64,000 bases of DNA, taken from NCBI RefSeq assembly GCF_900099825.1, contig NZ_LT629693.1:7823001-7887000 (forward strand). Reading direction: 5' to 3'. The notes under the pieces are model-generated. The model ran no database searches and had not been told where the DNA came from. It worked only from the letters and a program-made list of their open reading frames with translations. Of the stretch, positions 43,916 to 52,066 are shown in pieces. The DNA is from Bradyrhizobium ottawaense (GTDB taxonomy: Bacteria; Pseudomonadota; Alphaproteobacteria; Rhizobiales; Xanthobacteraceae). Both the position numbers and the translations under genes were made by a program. Each line of letters starts with the position of its first letter. The first letter of the stretch is position 1.

Positions 43916-44707
43916 ATGAAGAAACTGATTTTCCTGGGCGCAGCCGGACTTGCATTGTCCGGACCCGCATTCGCCGCCGATCTGCCGCCCGAGATGCCCT
44001 TGAAGGCGTCGTTCGTGCAGCGGTTCACCTGGACCAGTTGCTATCTCGGCGCCCACCTCGGCGGCGGCTGGGCCAAAGAGAATGTGACCGATCCGGTGCT
44101 ACTGGTGCAGGACAATGCCGGACTGGGCGGACCGGGTTTCACGACCGGCGGACCCACCACGGTCGCGGTCAACCAGAGCGGCGCCATGATCGGCGGCCAG
44201 ATCGGCTGCGACTATCAGTTCCCGTCGAATCTTGTACTCGGCGTCGAGGGAGCGGTGTCGGGCGGGACGATGAAGGGCAGTAAACTGGTGACGCTTCCGG
44301 ACAGTCCACCGGACACCGCCCTTGTCCGCGTGAAAACCGATTTCATGCCGACGCTGACGGGCCGGATAGGCTATGCGGCCGATCACTGGCTGTTCTACGC
44401 CAAGGGCGGCGTCGCCTGGGCCAGCAACAAGTATAGCGTCGTCGGAACGTTCAACGGTGGGGCCGGACTCGGTCTGCCGTTCGACTTCGAAGGATTGAGC
44501 CTGCGTACCGGCTGGACCGCGGGCGCCGGCGTCGAATGGGCGTTCGCGGAGGATTGGTCGGCAAGGCTCGAATACGACTACTACGATTTCGGGTCCCATA
44601 CCGCGACGATGAACGATGCGGTCAATGGTCCAGGCCCGCTGGGTTTCAAAACGACCATGCAGATGGTCAAGCTCGGGGTAAATTTCCATGTTTGGGGCTG
44701 GCAGTAG
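43916..44707 (+). CDS. Omp25/RopB-like outer-membrane beta-barrel protein
   Basis: A 263-residue porin-like protein of the Omp25/RopB family common in Rhizobiales. A Sec signal (MKKLIFLGAAGLALSGPAFA) precedes ADLPPEMP, the usual mature start. The barrel shows YLGAHLGGGW, GGQIGCDYQF, LTGRIGYAADHWLFYAKGG and a terminal strand MVKLGVNFHVWGWQ. The ribosome site AAGGAG is well placed before the ATG. It lies 31 bp after the Cyc2-like gene and is co-directional with two cytochrome genes, so it probably belongs to the same operon. It could serve as a structural or porin partner; family members are often just abundant envelope proteins. Confidence 0.87.
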   Translation: MKKLIFLGAAGLALSGPAFAADLPPEMPLKASFVQRFTWTSCYLGAHLGGGWAKENVTDPVLLVQDNAGLGGPGFTTGGPTTVAVNQSGAMIGGQIGCDYQFPSNLVLGVEGAVSGGTMKGSKLVTLPDSPPDTALVRVKTDFMPTLTGRIGYAADHWLFYAKGGVAWASNKYSVVGTFNGGAGLGLPFDFEGLSLRTGWTAGAGVEWAFAEDWSARLEYDYYDFGSHTATMNDAVNGPGPLGFKTTMQMVKLGVNFHVWGWQ

Positions 44708-44787
44708 ATCGATACACACGCGTTCGAATGATCGGCTCGTTCTTCAGCGGGGCAGACCACCGCACCCGGCGCAACGATGAAAGCAGG

Positions 44788-45426
44788 ATGATGAAGATCG
44801 CTGGCTTACATTCGGCGTTGCGAACCGCGATCCTGGCCGTGGTGTTCTCCGCTGGTCTATCGATTACCGGTCACGCGGATGATTTTCAGGCCAAGCTTGC
44901 CTACTGCAAGACCTGCCACGGTTTGTCGGGCCAAGGTTACCATGGCTACTACCCCATGCCGCGGCTCGCGGGACAGCAACCCAAATACCTCGAGAACCAG
45001 TTGCGCGCGTTCATCGAGCACAGGCGGAAAAACGCGATCATGGCCAATGTGGCGCATGCGCTGTCGCCGTCGATGCTGTCGGCGCTGGCGCATCATTTCC
45101 GGGATCTCAATCCGCCGCCGCTGGGTGGCGGCGGATCGGGCGGCGCGGTCGCCACTGGCAAACGCATTTACGAGGAGGGACTTCCTGAATCCAATGTCCC
45201 CGCATGCTCCGCATGCCACGGTCCGGACGCCAGGGGGCAGGACCAGATCCCGCGCCTGGCCGGCCAGCTCCCGGACTACTTCTACAGCAAACTGGTCAAC
45301 TGGAGCGCGGAGCGCGGTCAGAATTCTTCGATGCCGGATTCGTCTGCCGTCATGGGGCCGACTTCGCACAACCTAACTAAGTCGCAAATCGCAGCCGTCG
45401 CTGCCTATGTCAGTGGTCTCAGGTAG
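44788..45426 (+). CDS. dihaem cytochrome c, c4-like
   Basis: A 212-residue periplasmic dihaem cytochrome. Haem sites are CKTCH (Cys40, Cys43, His44) and CSACH (Cys140, Cys143, His144). The segment PMPRLAGQQPKYLENQLRAF is nearly identical to that of the cytochrome at 41299, showing recent common origin. Signal peptide residues 1-30 (RTAILAVVFSAGLSITGHA). Two ATGs are adjacent; the first is used. It lies about 80 bp after the Omp25-like gene, 25 bp before the next cytochrome and on the same strand. Electron transfer between outer-membrane and inner-membrane carriers is the likely role. Confidence 0.92.
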   Translation: MMKIAGLHSALRTAILAVVFSAGLSITGHADDFQAKLAYCKTCHGLSGQGYHGYYPMPRLAGQQPKYLENQLRAFIEHRRKNAIMANVAHALSPSMLSALAHHFRDLNPPPLGGGGSGGAVATGKRIYEEGLPESNVPACSACHGPDARGQDQIPRLAGQLPDYFYSKLVNWSAERGQNSSMPDSSAVMGPTSHNLTKSQIAAVAAYVSGLR

Positions 45427-45451
45427 TCTTGAAAGTGCGGAAGCCAATTTC

Positions 45452-46054
45452 ATGAAGTGGGTCTGGCCGAAACTAGCGATCCTTGCGATTCTTTGCTCGC
45501 CCGTTCCCTCATGGGGCGGCAGTTCGCTTGCGGCCAGCGTCCGCAACTGCACTTGGTGCCATGGGACCGGGGCGCAGGGCTATACGGTCGCGCCGCGATT
45601 AGCCGGACAACGATCCCTGTACATTGAAGCCCAGCTTCGCGGCTATGCCGCGCACATCCGCGATAACCCGCTTTCGAAACAGTACATGTGGGGGGCCGCA
45701 GCGAATCTGAATGCCGACACGGTGCGAGATCTGGCGGACTATTTTGCGTCGCTGCCGCCGAAAACCGCCCTTGATGGACATCGGGCGCTCGTGGAAAGAG
45801 GACAAGCGATTTACCTGCAGGGAATTCCGGAGGCCAATATCGCGGCATGCCTTGCCTGCCATGGCCCGGCGGGCCAGGGCATCAGAGAGATTCCGCGTCT
45901 CGGAGGACTGTCCTATTTCTACGTCAAACGCAGGCTCGAGGAATGGGGGCAGGGATATCATTCGGCTCCGATGTCGCCGATGCCTCTGGTTGCCAGCACG
46001 CTGGGCCCCGACGAAATCGAGGCACTGGCGTCATACCTTAGTTTCGTCAGGTAA
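45452..46054 (+). CDS. dihaem cytochrome c, divergent c4-like
   Basis: A 200-residue periplasmic protein with two haem sites, CTWCH (Cys33, Cys36, His37) and CLACH (Cys133, Cys136, His137). It shares APRLAGQRSLYIEAQLRGY with the other two cytochromes but is clearly more diverged. A short Sec signal is seen at the start (MKWVWPKLAILAILCSPVPS). It is the last gene of the cassette. The first haem domain is shorter than in its paralogues and its axial methionine is uncertain, though KQYMWGAA is a candidate. Confidence 0.9.
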   Translation: MKWVWPKLAILAILCSPVPSWGGSSLAASVRNCTWCHGTGAQGYTVAPRLAGQRSLYIEAQLRGYAAHIRDNPLSKQYMWGAAANLNADTVRDLADYFASLPPKTALDGHRALVERGQAIYLQGIPEANIAACLACHGPAGQGIREIPRLGGLSYFYVKRRLEEWGQGYHSAPMSPMPLVASTLGPDEIEALASYLSFVR

Positions 46055-46592
46055 TTGCCGGCGACATCAGCCAATCAGGTATCGAACGGCGCGGAGAGGA
46101 CTCGAAATGTCTGCTTCTGGCGCACTTTTCGGACATGAGCGGACCGGCTGAAAATGTCTGCTCTGGGGCGTGAAAAGGACAAAATAGGAATTCTGGGTGA
46201 CGTCTAAGAAGGCTTCAAGTCGACATAGGCCTCGGCCCGCGCCCCATTCATGAAGCGCCGGCAATCGCAATTATGCATGGTCTCGCGCGCGCTGATGCTA
46301 TCGAAATGATCGAAGATCTTCAGAGAGCGCATTTGAAACCCTTCCGCCGTGGCTTTCGACCGTGGTTCAACTATCGCAGTGACAGTGAAAGCGATCAAAG
46401 GCCAACGCTTTCAAGAGCATTCGATGGCGGGTGTGGAGGAGGGAAGTTCCTCCCCTGACTCAGCCTTCGATTATCTGGAGCGCCACTCCTGTGCTCTCTT
46501 CTGTCCGACTGCTTCTGGCGCAAAGCTGCCGTTCCTGTCTACAGGATACCTGTGGTCGAAGCGCAACGTGGGTACGCCGGCAAGCGGGTCAA
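46055..46592. other. non-coding stretch with degenerate repeats
   Basis: About 540 bp. Two related segments (around 46108-46130 and 46498-46525, both containing TGCTTCTGGCGC) resemble a dispersed intergenic repeat. A 64-codon frame on the minus strand (46204-46398, TTG start only) has a protein-like composition but no good ribosome site; I do not call it a gene. Its start part overlaps nothing else. Confidence 0.4.
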
Positions 46593-47696
46593 TCACAGTT
46601 CCAAAGATATTTGCGCTGGCTCATCAGGTCCTTCGCCTCCAAATCCCGAGACGGATACGCCGAGCAGCCTGACGGCTTTCTTCATCGGGAAGAGCGCCTT
46701 CAATAATTCGGCGGCTACATTCGCGAATTCGCTGCGGCTACCGACTGCGCCGGCCAACGATCGGCTGCGAGAGATCAACTCAAAGTCGGCGAACTTCACC
46801 TTAAGCGTGACGGTCCGGCCCCGCGTGCGCTTGTCCTCGCAATGCCGCCACACCTTGTCGATCAGCGGCTGCAGTTCCGACACCATCGCCTCCAATTCGG
46901 TGAGATCGGTGAAAAAGGTGTTTTCGGCACCGACGGATTTCCGGACTCGGTCGGCCCGAACCTCTCGGTTATCTACGCCGCGCGAGATCCAGTAGTAGTA
47001 GCTTCCGGCCTTTCCGAAGTTGGCCTGCATGAATTCGAGGGACTGGTTGCGCATGTCGAGGCCGGTGTAGAGTCCGAGCGAATTCATCTTGGCGCTCGTC
47101 GCCGGCCCGATGCCGTGGAATTTGCCGACCGGCAGCGTCTCGACGAACGCCGGCCCCATCTCCGGCGTGATGACGAATTGGCCGTTCGGCTTGCGGTGGT
47201 CGGAGGCAAGCTTGGCCAGAAATTTGTTGTAGGAGATGCCGGCGGAAGCATTCAGGCCGGTCACCTCCCGGATCTTGGCGCGGATCGCGAGCGCAACGTC
47301 GCGCGCCAGCGGAATCCCCTGCAGGTTTTCGGTGACGTCCAGGTAGGCCTCGTCCAGCGACAGCGGTTCGATGATCGGCGTGTGTTCGGCGAAGATCTCG
47401 CGGATCTGCTGGGAAACCGCCCTGTAGACCTCAAAGCGCGGCTTCACGAAGATCAGATCTGGACACTGCCGCTTGGCGGTCACCGAGGGCATCGCCGACC
47501 GGATGCCGAACTTGCGGGCTTCATAGCTCGCCGCCGCCACTACGCCGCGTTCGAGGGATCCGCCGACGGCGACCGGCTTGCCGCGGAGATCCGGATTATC
47601 CCGTTGCTCGACGGACGCGTAGAAGGCGTCCATGTCGACGTGGATGATTTTGCGTTGACGGGGCGAGGGCTCCGCCTGGTCGTTCTCGTCCGTCAC
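46593..47696 (-). CDS. dinB: DNA polymerase IV
   Basis: A 367-residue Y-family translesion polymerase. The catalytic metal sites are in IIHVDMDAFYASVEQ and PLSLDEAYLDVT; the steric and finger region has VAAASYEARKFGIRSAMP; the helix-hairpin-helix region is VETLPVGKFHGIGPATSAKM; and the little-finger domain follows. It starts within the stop of the upstream SRAP gene (4-bp ATGA overlap), so the two are translated together. The C-terminus (DEPAQISLEL) shows the hydrophobic QxSLxL clamp-binding motif. Likely SOS-induced, though no operator was confirmed. Confidence 0.95.
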   Translation of the reverse strand: MTDENDQAEPSPRQRKIIHVDMDAFYASVEQRDNPDLRGKPVAVGGSLERGVVAAASYEARKFGIRSAMPSVTAKRQCPDLIFVKPRFEVYRAVSQQIREIFAEHTPIIEPLSLDEAYLDVTENLQGIPLARDVALAIRAKIREVTGLNASAGISYNKFLAKLASDHRKPNGQFVITPEMGPAFVETLPVGKFHGIGPATSAKMNSLGLYTGLDMRNQSLEFMQANFGKAGSYYYWISRGVDNREVRADRVRKSVGAENTFFTDLTELEAMVSELQPLIDKVWRHCEDKRTRGRTVTLKVKFADFELISRSRSLAGAVGSRSEFANVAAELLKALFPMKKAVRLLGVSVSGFGGEGPDEPAQISLEL

Positions 47697-48418
47697 GTTG
47701 TCTGGCCGGCCGGATCTTCCTTGACGCCGCGGGCGACGATCCGGAGCAACCCGTCCGGAAGCGGGCGCTGCAGCTTCAAGGCCTCGTCCGGAGCGGCCGT
47801 CATCCAGGTCTCCACCTCGGCCGGCGTCGTCAGGATCACTGGCATCGCCTTTGGATGGATGGCGCCGACCTTGGCGTTCGGTTCCGTCGTCAGGAACGCG
47901 AAGATGTCGTTGGTGGTCTCGCCCTCCTTGACCTTGCGGACGGATGTCCAGTTGGTCCAGATGCCGGCGAAGCAGGCGAGGGGGCGGGAGTCATCGAACG
48001 CAAACCAGATGTCGCCGCCTTCGGTCTTGTTAAACTCGCTGAAGGAGTTGAACGGCACCACGCAGCGGTTTTTAGTTCCCAGCCATCGCGTCCAGTGTTT
48101 GCTCTTCACGTTGCGGATATTGGTCGTTCCGCCGTCCGGCTCCATCCGGAGCAATTCCTTGAAATCGACGGTTTTGCCTTTAGCTTGCAACTTTTCGGCT
48201 CGTTTTTTGGTGGCGTCCATCAGCGCCTTCGACGACGATGGCATCCCCCACCGAGCCGTGGCGAGCTCGCGTCCCTGGGCTCCGTTACGTACGATCGGCG
48301 ATCTGTAGTCCGGAAATACGCCCGGCATCGGTGCCAGATTGCCGACATACCGGTTGATCACCCGAAACAGCGCGATGATGGCGGCCTGGTTGGTGGTGAT
48401 CGAATAGAGATTGCACAC
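47693..48418 (-). CDS. SOS response-associated peptidase (SRAP/YedK/HMCES)
   Basis: A 241-residue SRAP protein, which links covalently through Cys2 to abasic sites in single-stranded DNA. The start MCNLYSIT places the catalytic cysteine as residue 2 after Met removal. Other conserved marks are TARWGMPS, the Glu region VPFNSFSEF and the His in HPKAMPVIL. The gene overlaps dinB by 4 bp, giving a translesion/abasic-site repair pair. Start set by Cys2, which must be at the mature N-terminus. Length is normal. Confidence 0.93.
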   Translation of the reverse strand: MCNLYSITTNQAAIIALFRVINRYVGNLAPMPGVFPDYRSPIVRNGAQGRELATARWGMPSSSKALMDATKKRAEKLQAKGKTVDFKELLRMEPDGGTTNIRNVKSKHWTRWLGTKNRCVVPFNSFSEFNKTEGGDIWFAFDDSRPLACFAGIWTNWTSVRKVKEGETTNDIFAFLTTEPNAKVGAIHPKAMPVILTTPAEVETWMTAAPDEALKLQRPLPDGLLRIVARGVKEDPAGQTT

Positions 48419-48473
48419 GGGGGTCTCGTTTGCTTTGACGGCCGCACGAACGGCCCTTGAATGGCGTCGAATC

Positions 48474-48898
48474 CTATTTGCGCGAGCAGGTGGTATCGCT
48501 GATCTTGTACTTGCCGCCGGAGAATTTGGGCCAGTCGCACGCGGTGCCGGACCTGGTCATCTGTTCGGCTATGTCGACCTTGTCGAGGAAGCACTGTGCC
48601 ACGATGCGGTCCCGGCTGGTAGGTCGGGACCGCCCGTCGCAGACGGTGCCTTCACCCACTTGTAGGCAATGACCGTCTTGCCCTCGATCATGTTCGACAG
48701 CACGCCGGCGGCCTGTCCGTAACCAGCTTGCCCGCGTTCGGGTGCGTCGATTCCGCAGATCCTCACGCGTACCTTGGCGCCATCGGCTTCCATGGTGAAG
48801 GTGTCGCCGTCCGACACGGCTAGAACCTTTCCCAGGTAGTCCGCCGCGATCGCTGGCGAACAAACAAATGCGGCGATCAATATGGCGAGTAATCTCAT
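48474..48898 (-). pseudogene. thermonuclease-like (SNase) protein, frameshifted
   Basis: N-terminal half: signal peptide (RLLAILIAAFVCSPAIA) and nuclease core VLAVSDGDTFTMEADGAKVRVRICGIDAPERGQ with the calcium/catalytic Asp and Arg. After AGVLSNMIEGKTVIAYK the frame is lost, and the expected end (VGEGTVCDGRSR...DRIVAQCF...GTACDWPKFSGGKYK) continues in another frame to 48474. The break, near 48658, lies at a repeated ACAAGTG-like position, consistent with a small deletion between direct repeats. As it stands, a truncated 109-residue protein would be made. Confidence 0.75.
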
Positions 48899-48913
48899 TT
48901 CGGTATCTCCCGG

Positions 48914-51016
48914 CTACCGCCACATTCCCCGCGTGCGGGCGCCTATATCCACCTTCGGCCCTTGGCCGGGGGTGCGCGCCGCATTACCGGCAGGCACAAT
49001 CGGCCAGGAAGTCCGCTCGAACAGACCCAGCAGCTTCTCGGGGATGAAGCGCGTCCTGGAGGCATAGAGATGGCGATCGCCCTGCGCGTGCTGGCCGTGG
49101 ACGAAGAAGCGCTGCGGCACAACGAGATGAAGGTCGTCCTTGGCGCGGGTCATGGCGACGTAGAGCAGGCGACGTTCCTCCTCGATCTCGGCCGACGTGC
49201 CGGCGCCGAGGTCAGAAGGCATGCAGCCGTCAACAACGTTGAGCAGATAGACCGACTTCCACTCCTGGCCCTTGGCGGAGTGGATCGTGGACAGGATCAG
49301 ATAGTCCTCATCAAGCAGCGGTACGCCGGCCTGGTCGCTGGTCGCGTCGGGCGGATCCAGCGTTAGCTCGGTCAAGAAGCGTTCGCGCGAGGGATATCCA
49401 GACGCGATCTGCTCGAGCTGGAGCAAATCAGCCCGCCGCGTGTCGGAGTCTTCGTGAATGCGGTCGAGATGCGGTTCGTACCACAGGCGTGCGCGCTCGA
49501 GATCGACGGGCCATTCCGAATACCGGAGATTGCCCAAGGTCTCGACGAAGCCCTTCCAATCATCGCCGGCGCGCGGCGGCGTCGGGATGCCGGCGAGCGC
49601 GGCGATCGGGTCGGCGGCCTCCGCCATGCGCTCCAGCACGCGCTGTGCGGTGGCGGAGCCAATGCCGGGCAGCAGATGCAGCAGACGGAATCCGGCGACC
49701 CGATCGCGCGGATTTTCGACGAATCGCAGCAACGCCAGCATGTCCTTGATGTGGGCGGCGTCGAGAAACTTCAGTCCGCCAAACTTCACGAACGGGATGT
49801 TCCGACGCGTCAGTTCGATTTCAAGCGGACCGCTGTGGCTGGACGTTCGAAACAGAACGGCCTGCTCCTTGAGGAGCGTACCGGACTCGCGGTTCTCCAG
49901 GATGCGCTCGACGATAAAGCGGGCCTGGTCGGCCTCGTCGCGGACGGTGACGAGTTGCGGCTTGGCTCCGGACGTGCGCTCGGTCCAGAGGTTCTTGGTA
50001 AAACGCTCCTTGGCGAGACCGATAACGCCGTTGGCGGCGGCGAGGATCGTTTGCGTCGACCGATAATTGCGGTCGAGCGTGATGATGCTCGCTGGCGGCG
50101 AGAACTGGTCGGGAAAGTCGAGGATGTTGCGCACGGTCGCGGCGCGGAACGAGTAGATCGATTGGGCGTCGTCGCCGACGACCGTCAGGCCACGGCCTCC
50201 GGGCTTGAGAGCCAGCAGGATGGAGGACTGCAGGCGGTTGGTGTCCTGATACTCGTCGACCAGGACGTGGTCGAAGCGGCCGCCGATGTCATCGGCCAGG
50301 CCGGCGTCGCCGACCATCTGCGCCCAGTAGAGCAGGAGATCGTCGTAATCGAGAACGTTCTGCTTCTGCTTGGCTTCGACGTAGGCCGCGAACAGTTCCT
50401 TAAGCTCCGCCGCCCATCCGGCGCACCATGGATACGAGGTGCCGATGACCTGCTCGATCGGCCTCTCAGCATTGACGCAGCGCGAGTAGATGGAAAGGCA
50501 GGTGCCCTTGGTCGGAAAGCGGCTTTCGGTCTTGGAGAATCCCTTCTCGTGCCGGACCAGGTTCATTAGGTCGGCGGAGTCTTCGCGGTCGTGAATCGTA
50601 AAGGCTGGATCCAGGCCGATGTGTTCGGCGTACTCGCGCAGCAGCCGGGCGCCGATGCCGTGGTAGGTGCCAGCCCACGTGAGCGCGTCCGTCATGACGC
50701 CGGCGTTCTCGCCCATCACCTTGCGGGCGATCCTTTCGACCCGCTTGATCATCTCGGATGCGGCACGCCGTGAAAACGTCATCAGCAGGATCCGGCGCGG
50801 GTCGGCGCCCTGTACGATCAGATAGGCGACCCGATGGGCGAGGGTGTTGGTCTTTCCGGACCCCGCTCCTGCGATCACCAGTAGCGGCGGCGCCGCCAAT
50901 CCTCCCGCGGGGCCGTGCTCAACCGCACGCCGCTGCTCGGGATTGAGGGCTTCGAGGTAGGCGGTTGCCGTCTGCACCTTGGGCGTCCGTTCATGGTTGG
51001 AATAAGCGACGGTCAA
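48914..51016 (-). CDS. UvrD/Rep-type ATP-dependent DNA helicase
   Basis: A superfamily 1A helicase of about 700 residues. Motifs: Q-motif LNPEQRRAV, Walker A IAGAGSGKTNTLAHR, Walker B VLVDEYQDTN, motif III VVGDDAQSIYSFRAA, motif IV LDRNYRST, motif V STIHSAKGQEW and motif VI RRLLYVAMTRAKDDL. A longer frame (to 51325) overlaps the next gene and encodes no helicase-like sequence, so I use the TTG at 51016, which has AGGAA five bases upstream; this is inference. The protein is slightly longer than UvrD. It lies among dinB, SRAP and Ku genes, so a role in repair is likely; it is not RecB-like in domain layout. Confidence 0.87.
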   Translation of the reverse strand: MTVAYSNHERTPKVQTATAYLEALNPEQRRAVEHGPAGGLAAPPLLVIAGAGSGKTNTLAHRVAYLIVQGADPRRILLMTFSRRAASEMIKRVERIARKVMGENAGVMTDALTWAGTYHGIGARLLREYAEHIGLDPAFTIHDREDSADLMNLVRHEKGFSKTESRFPTKGTCLSIYSRCVNAERPIEQVIGTSYPWCAGWAAELKELFAAYVEAKQKQNVLDYDDLLLYWAQMVGDAGLADDIGGRFDHVLVDEYQDTNRLQSSILLALKPGGRGLTVVGDDAQSIYSFRAATVRNILDFPDQFSPPASIITLDRNYRSTQTILAAANGVIGLAKERFTKNLWTERTSGAKPQLVTVRDEADQARFIVERILENRESGTLLKEQAVLFRTSSHSGPLEIELTRRNIPFVKFGGLKFLDAAHIKDMLALLRFVENPRDRVAGFRLLHLLPGIGSATAQRVLERMAEAADPIAALAGIPTPPRAGDDWKGFVETLGNLRYSEWPVDLERARLWYEPHLDRIHEDSDTRRADLLQLEQIASGYPSRERFLTELTLDPPDATSDQAGVPLLDEDYLILSTIHSAKGQEWKSVYLLNVVDGCMPSDLGAGTSAEIEEERRLLYVAMTRAKDDLHLVVPQRFFVHGQHAQGDRHLYASRTRFIPEKLLGLFERTSWPIVPAGNAARTPGQGPKVDIGARTRGMWR

Positions 51017-51038
51017 TGATTCCTGCCGTGATCGCAAC

Positions 51039-51488
51039 CTAGACCTCCCCTCGAGGGTGACGCGGCTGCCAACCAAGTTGGAGCAAGGTCGCGGAGGGGC
51101 GCCGCCCGGCCTTGGCGCACTTGCGGCAGCGCAGCCGGCTTGCAAGATCGTGCACGAAGGTGGTTGGCGGATGCTTGAGGGCCGCCAGATCGACATCGTT
51201 CGGGGTCTTGCATCGCGCGCACTGGATTTCCAGCCAGGGAAAGCCGCCGTTGATCGCCTGGTCAATGGTTGGCGAGGGGTCGATCGGCTCGCCATCGCTC
51301 CACATCCGCTCGTTCCAGCTTTCACAGAGCATCCTATCGGCCTGCTGGATCAGCGCAGCACCCTTGGCTCGCATCTCTGCTGATTGCGCAGCCAGAATGC
51401 CGGTCATCGCGCGTGCTTTCCCCAATTCCTTCGTCAGAGCCTTTCGGTCTCCGCCTGACAGCGGCGTGGGGTGATGTTTTGGCGCCAT
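51039..51488 (-). CDS. hypothetical zinc-ribbon protein
   Basis: A 149-residue protein of unknown family. The N-terminal part is helical (GGDRKALTKELGKARAMTG), the C-terminal part has two CxxC pairs, IQCARCKTPNDVDLA and LRCRKCAKAGR, spaced about 34 residues, a zinc-ribbon arrangement that could bind DNA or RNA. The ATG chosen is 4 codons into the longer frame. It is just upstream of the helicase gene, on the same strand, so the two may be one operon. I have no firm function; a repair or regulatory adaptor is possible. Confidence 0.6.
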   Translation of the reverse strand: MAPKHHPTPLSGGDRKALTKELGKARAMTGILAAQSAEMRAKGAALIQQADRMLCESWNERMWSDGEPIDPSPTIDQAINGGFPWLEIQCARCKTPNDVDLAALKHPPTTFVHDLASRLRCRKCAKAGRRPSATLLQLGWQPRHPRGEV

Positions 51489-51525
51489 CCGGACATCCAA
51501 GCGCAGACCAAACTCGGGGTGCAGG

Positions 51526-51921
51526 CTAGGTCATGTCAAATCCCGGCCAGCACCCGTCTTCTTCGTGTCTTCCGGTGCGCTGCTGGCAGGTGTTGTCGAG
51601 CAGTCGCTGCGCGACGTCCTTCCAGACCGCGTTTCCGCCATACAATCGGACTGCATCGGCAGTCTGGATTTCGACGGTCCGCTCGCAGCGACGGCAGGAG
51701 ATGCGCAGCACGTGACGCTGAATTTCCGAAAGACGTCGCTGCCGCAGCTGGGCTCCGGTCGCATCGGCGCGAGGGTCTTTGAGGACCGATTCCCAGTATT
51801 CGGCCGGGAGGGGCGCATCCGGAGCCGCAGCGGAGGGGCCCCGCCTGCGGACGGCTTCAGCGGCCAGCTTTTCCATCTGCTTCGGGGTCGGCATGCGCCA
51901 GCTCGCGGGTCGGTCGGTCAT
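51526..51921 (-). CDS. hypothetical zinc-ribbon-like protein
   Basis: A 131-residue protein not recognised. A pair of cysteines in RISCRRCERTVEIQ and two more near the end (DNTCQQRTGR and EDGCWPGF) suggest a metal-binding fold; the segment between (ADAVRLYGGNAVWKDVAQRLL) looks folded. It lies 37 bp upstream of the other zinc-ribbon gene on the same strand, with the divergent Ku gene 145 bp away. The two zinc-ribbon genes and the helicase probably form one transcript. No function is proposed. Confidence 0.6.
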   Translation of the reverse strand: MTDRPASWRMPTPKQMEKLAAEAVRRRGPSAAAPDAPLPAEYWESVLKDPRADATGAQLRQRRLSEIQRHVLRISCRRCERTVEIQTADAVRLYGGNAVWKDVAQRLLDNTCQQRTGRHEEDGCWPGFDMT

Positions 51922-52066
51922 TCCGAATTAGAACATAAAGTGAACAAAAGTCGAGTCCGATCGAGCCCGCTCCGTGAAAAAATCCTGCTGTTGGAAAGGT
52001 CGCGCTGTCGGAACCAAGCCCGCCCATTCGTCTTGAATCCGGCATCAGTAGTGGAGTTCCCCCGTC

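Noticed and set aside
46204..46398. A 64-codon minus-strand frame
   Set aside because: Only a TTG start without a good ribosome site; composition is protein-like, so it is noted but not called.
49454..50569. A 371-codon plus-strand frame opposite the helicase gene
   Set aside because: The minus strand has complete helicase motifs; the plus frame is a codon-bias shadow.
51017..51325. The N-terminal extension of the helicase frame to 51325
   Set aside because: It overlaps the zinc-ribbon gene, has low-complexity sequence and no helicase motif before the TTG at 51016.
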